Translations under genes and position numbers: made by a program
Assembly: GCA_963840785.1 (NCBI GenBank)
Contig: CAWJAF010000015.1
Coordinates: 124,001-188,000 of the forward strand
Reading direction: 5' to 3'
Length of the DNA stretch: 64,000 nt
Source of the DNA: JALYOK01 sp963840785
GTDB lineage: Bacteria > Pseudomonadota > Gammaproteobacteria > Burkholderiales > JALYOK01
The notes under the pieces: model-generated
What the model saw: the letters and a program-made list of their open reading frames with translations, nothing else
Databases searched by the model: none
Told to the model about the DNA's origin: nothing
Shown here: positions 62,414-64,000 of the stretch, piece by piece
Position numbering within the stretch: the stretch's first letter is position 1
How the letters are laid out: each line of letters starts with the position of its first letter

Positions 62414-63394
62414 CTATTTAGGATCGGTCAGCAATCCCTGGAATGCGCCTTTACTCTTCGGCATAAATCTGACGTTCAATGCGTCAACTTTCGCCCGGCG
62501 CAACGGATTGATCGATGCAGCCTTGTGCGGAAAAAGCACGCGGTTCATCTAGCGTCAATACGACTGAATACTTAGCGGACTGGAGGAGCGATTGGTTAAG
62601 CGAATTGTTTTTTCTTGAGTCACGCAAACTTCTTGATCGCCGAACTCCAATCGATTGGTATCCAGGGCCAAACGCCCTGGCGGGCGGCGTAGGCGCGGTG
62701 CTGATTTTCTTTCAACGGAGATATCGGGCTTCACGGATGCCACGGCATCCGACGCGAGCGCGACGCCCCAATTAGTCAATACTGTCTTGACAATGGAGGC
62801 GGGAATGGCAAGCCCAAAACCTTGGTTCAAACCCATAACCAGGCCGACGACCAAATTGTCCTTTATCACCGGGCCCTCCGGAATTTCCTTCTTCCAAATT
62901 TTTCGAAAGCACAATGTTGCGGCCTTCCAGGGAAACAACATTGACACGCAACACTCCCCACGAGGCCACGCCGCTGGGAAATCCGATTGCCGCAACTTGA
63001 TCTGACACCGACTTTCAATGTAACGCAGCGCCAAGTTTCAACGCCATCAGGCCCAGCGGTAGATTTTCCTTGCCACGCACAACCAACAGCGCGAGACCTT
63101 GCAAATCGCCACCTTCAATTTTACGAACCTCTGCTTTGACAAAAACATTCTGGCGCGTAAAAAATTCCACTTGCGGGATGGCATCACCCTCCACCACGTG
63201 AGCCGCGGTAACGATGTATGCGATACTCGGTTCGAGCTTGACGATAAATCCTGCGCCGGTTTTGCGTTTGCCCTCGGTGTGCGAGGTGATTTTGACCACG
63301 CCCGCCCGCAACGCTTCGATATCCTGGGCTTTGGCACCGCGTTATTTAGCCCCAACCACAAGGCGACGCATGAGAACCGAAAACTTTGTCTCAC
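62414..63394 (-). CDS. trypsin-like serine protease with C-terminal Ig-like domain (several frameshifts)
   Basis: A signal peptide (MRQSFRFSCVALWLGLNNAV) opens at 63394. After a shift near 63325 come ALRAGVVKITSHTEGKRKTG, the catalytic His in SIAYIVTAAHVVEGDA and the strand GGDLQGLALLVVRGKENLPL; after another near 63010 comes VASWGVLRVNVVSLEGRNIV and the catalytic Ser loop EEGNSGGP; then GFGLAIPASIVKTVLTNWGV, an ASH-like domain (LDTNRLEFGDQEVCVTQEKT) and NPLRRAKVDALNVRFMPKSK to a stop at 62414. At least four frame changes are needed. Which residue is the catalytic Asp is unclear because of the shifts. The C-terminal limit is approximate. Confidence 0.6.
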
Positions 63395-63999
63395 GATTTA
63401 ATCTCCTTGTAAACTTATACGCCCCAAGTGTCACAGAAAATACCCACACCAGATATGCAAACAATACCGTCGCCTTAGAACCATACCAAAGCGTATCGAA
63501 TCGCGTCAGCCGCCTATCTTCGCGATCGGCACCGGCCAGCGTTTGAATATGTCCAGCGACGCCTCGCAAGACGCAATCGAATGATGCATGCCGTCGGGAG
63601 TCAGAGTCAAGTTGGGAAATGAAGAAATGATCCAATCGGTCAAGGCCGAGCGAATCGCGGGAATCAACGACAGTCTTTTCCTTCGCGGAGAAATCAGGAT
63701 AGCTTATTTCGCCGGCCGCGACGAGGCTGGGTTCACGCGCGCCACTTTGATTTTGCCGAGTAAACTCAATGCCTCGAATCGGCGCGCCGGTTTTTGACAA
63801 CAACTCGATCCTCGAGTTTTTGTCTGGGGTTAGGGTCAACACCAAGGATTGCGGCAGACCCTGCACGTCGATCAGTGGGCTGTCTTGCGCGAGTTCGGCT
63901 CGTAACGCCATAGCGTTGGATCGCATGTTGTACTACCGTCGCCAACTCCCCTGCTTGAATAGTGCGCGCTGCATTCAATCGAAATGTACGCGGCGGCAA
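63342..63999 (-). CDS. membrane-anchored protein, partial at window edge (frameshifted)
   Basis: 3' part of a longer gene entering from beyond 64000. TFRLNAARTIQAGELATVVQ runs to about 63930, where the frame changes, then AELAQDSPLIDVQGLPQSLV, LTLTPDKNSRIELLSKTGAP, IEFTRQNQSGAREPSLVAAG and a C-terminal helix ATVLFAYLVWVFSVTLGAYK before a basic tail. It overlaps the protease start by about 50 bases. No family recognised; probably the operon partner of the protease. Confidence 0.4.
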
Positions 64000-64000
64000 C

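Overview
The window is a chromosomal stretch of a Gram-negative, aerobically respiring proteobacterium, most likely a beta- or closely related gammaproteobacterium. This rests on gene content and order: trpS / M50-like / YciO / PHP; an aa3 oxidase cluster with DUF2970, DUF2244 and DUF2909 genes; terC / usp / DUF2889 / sucCD; and carriers of PEP-CTERM and JDVT-like sorting tails. No rRNA, tRNA, CRISPR array, prophage or insertion sequence could be recognised.

Layout. 0-5.4 kb (minus): gluconokinase, TrpS, a site-2-protease homologue without its HExxH, a YciO protein, a PHP phosphoesterase and a chemoreceptor. 5.7-8.3 kb (plus): an aldehyde dehydrogenase and NadA. 8.6-20.6 kb (minus, apart from a small DUF2909 gene): a di-haem oxidoreductase, a DUF695 protein and a BKACE enzyme, then the haem A and oxidase assembly genes (SCO1, CtaB, CtaA, a second SCO-like protein, SURF1) and the oxidase operon (DUF2244, CtaC, CtaD, a 36-residue assembly peptide, CtaG, DUF2970, CtaE). 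20.8-24.9 kb: a 1157-residue M4 metallopeptidase with a sorting tail, and a lipoprotein holding only the propeptide (FTP) fold. 25.0-27.1 kb: an orphan Rhs tip plus a probable immunity gene between two direct copies of an 82-bp repeat. 27.1-31.1 kb: two ECF sigma factors with two zinc-binding or DUF3379 regulators, upstream of a bufferin (bufABC) operon. 31.3-45.1 kb (mostly plus): Hsp20 with a clear sigma-32 promoter, ArgB, a giant membrane patatin with peptidoglycan-binding-like repeats, a secreted protein of unknown role, ArgE, IscA, CysE, TrmJ, SuhB and RF3. 45.1-53.9 kb: accessory genes (BrnT/BrnA, small secreted proteins, GlcG-like, glycosyltransferase, PEP-CTERM protein, L,D-transpeptidase, P450) and RhlE. 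54.2-58.0 kb: terC-usp-DUF2889-sucCD. 58.0-64 kb: lytic transglycosylase, an NDUFA9-like protein, and a badly frameshifted region with a DUF1571 protein, a trypsin-like protease and a membrane protein cut by the window edge.

Two themes cut across the window. First, at least twelve conserved genes, including essential ones such as trpS and argB, carry one or more single-base frame changes that restore family homology when bridged. This looks like residual indel error in the assembly rather than gene decay, so these are annotated as CDS spanning the shift. Second, intergenic spaces are full of short palindromic repeats: a REP-like family with an AATATCCA loop, dRS3-like 'ATTCCCGC' elements and 'GTAGGGTG' palindromes. 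The most interesting loci are the sigma-factor-linked bufferin operon, the repeat-bounded Rhs tip, the HExxH-less protease homologue, and the patatin with peptidoglycan-binding repeats.
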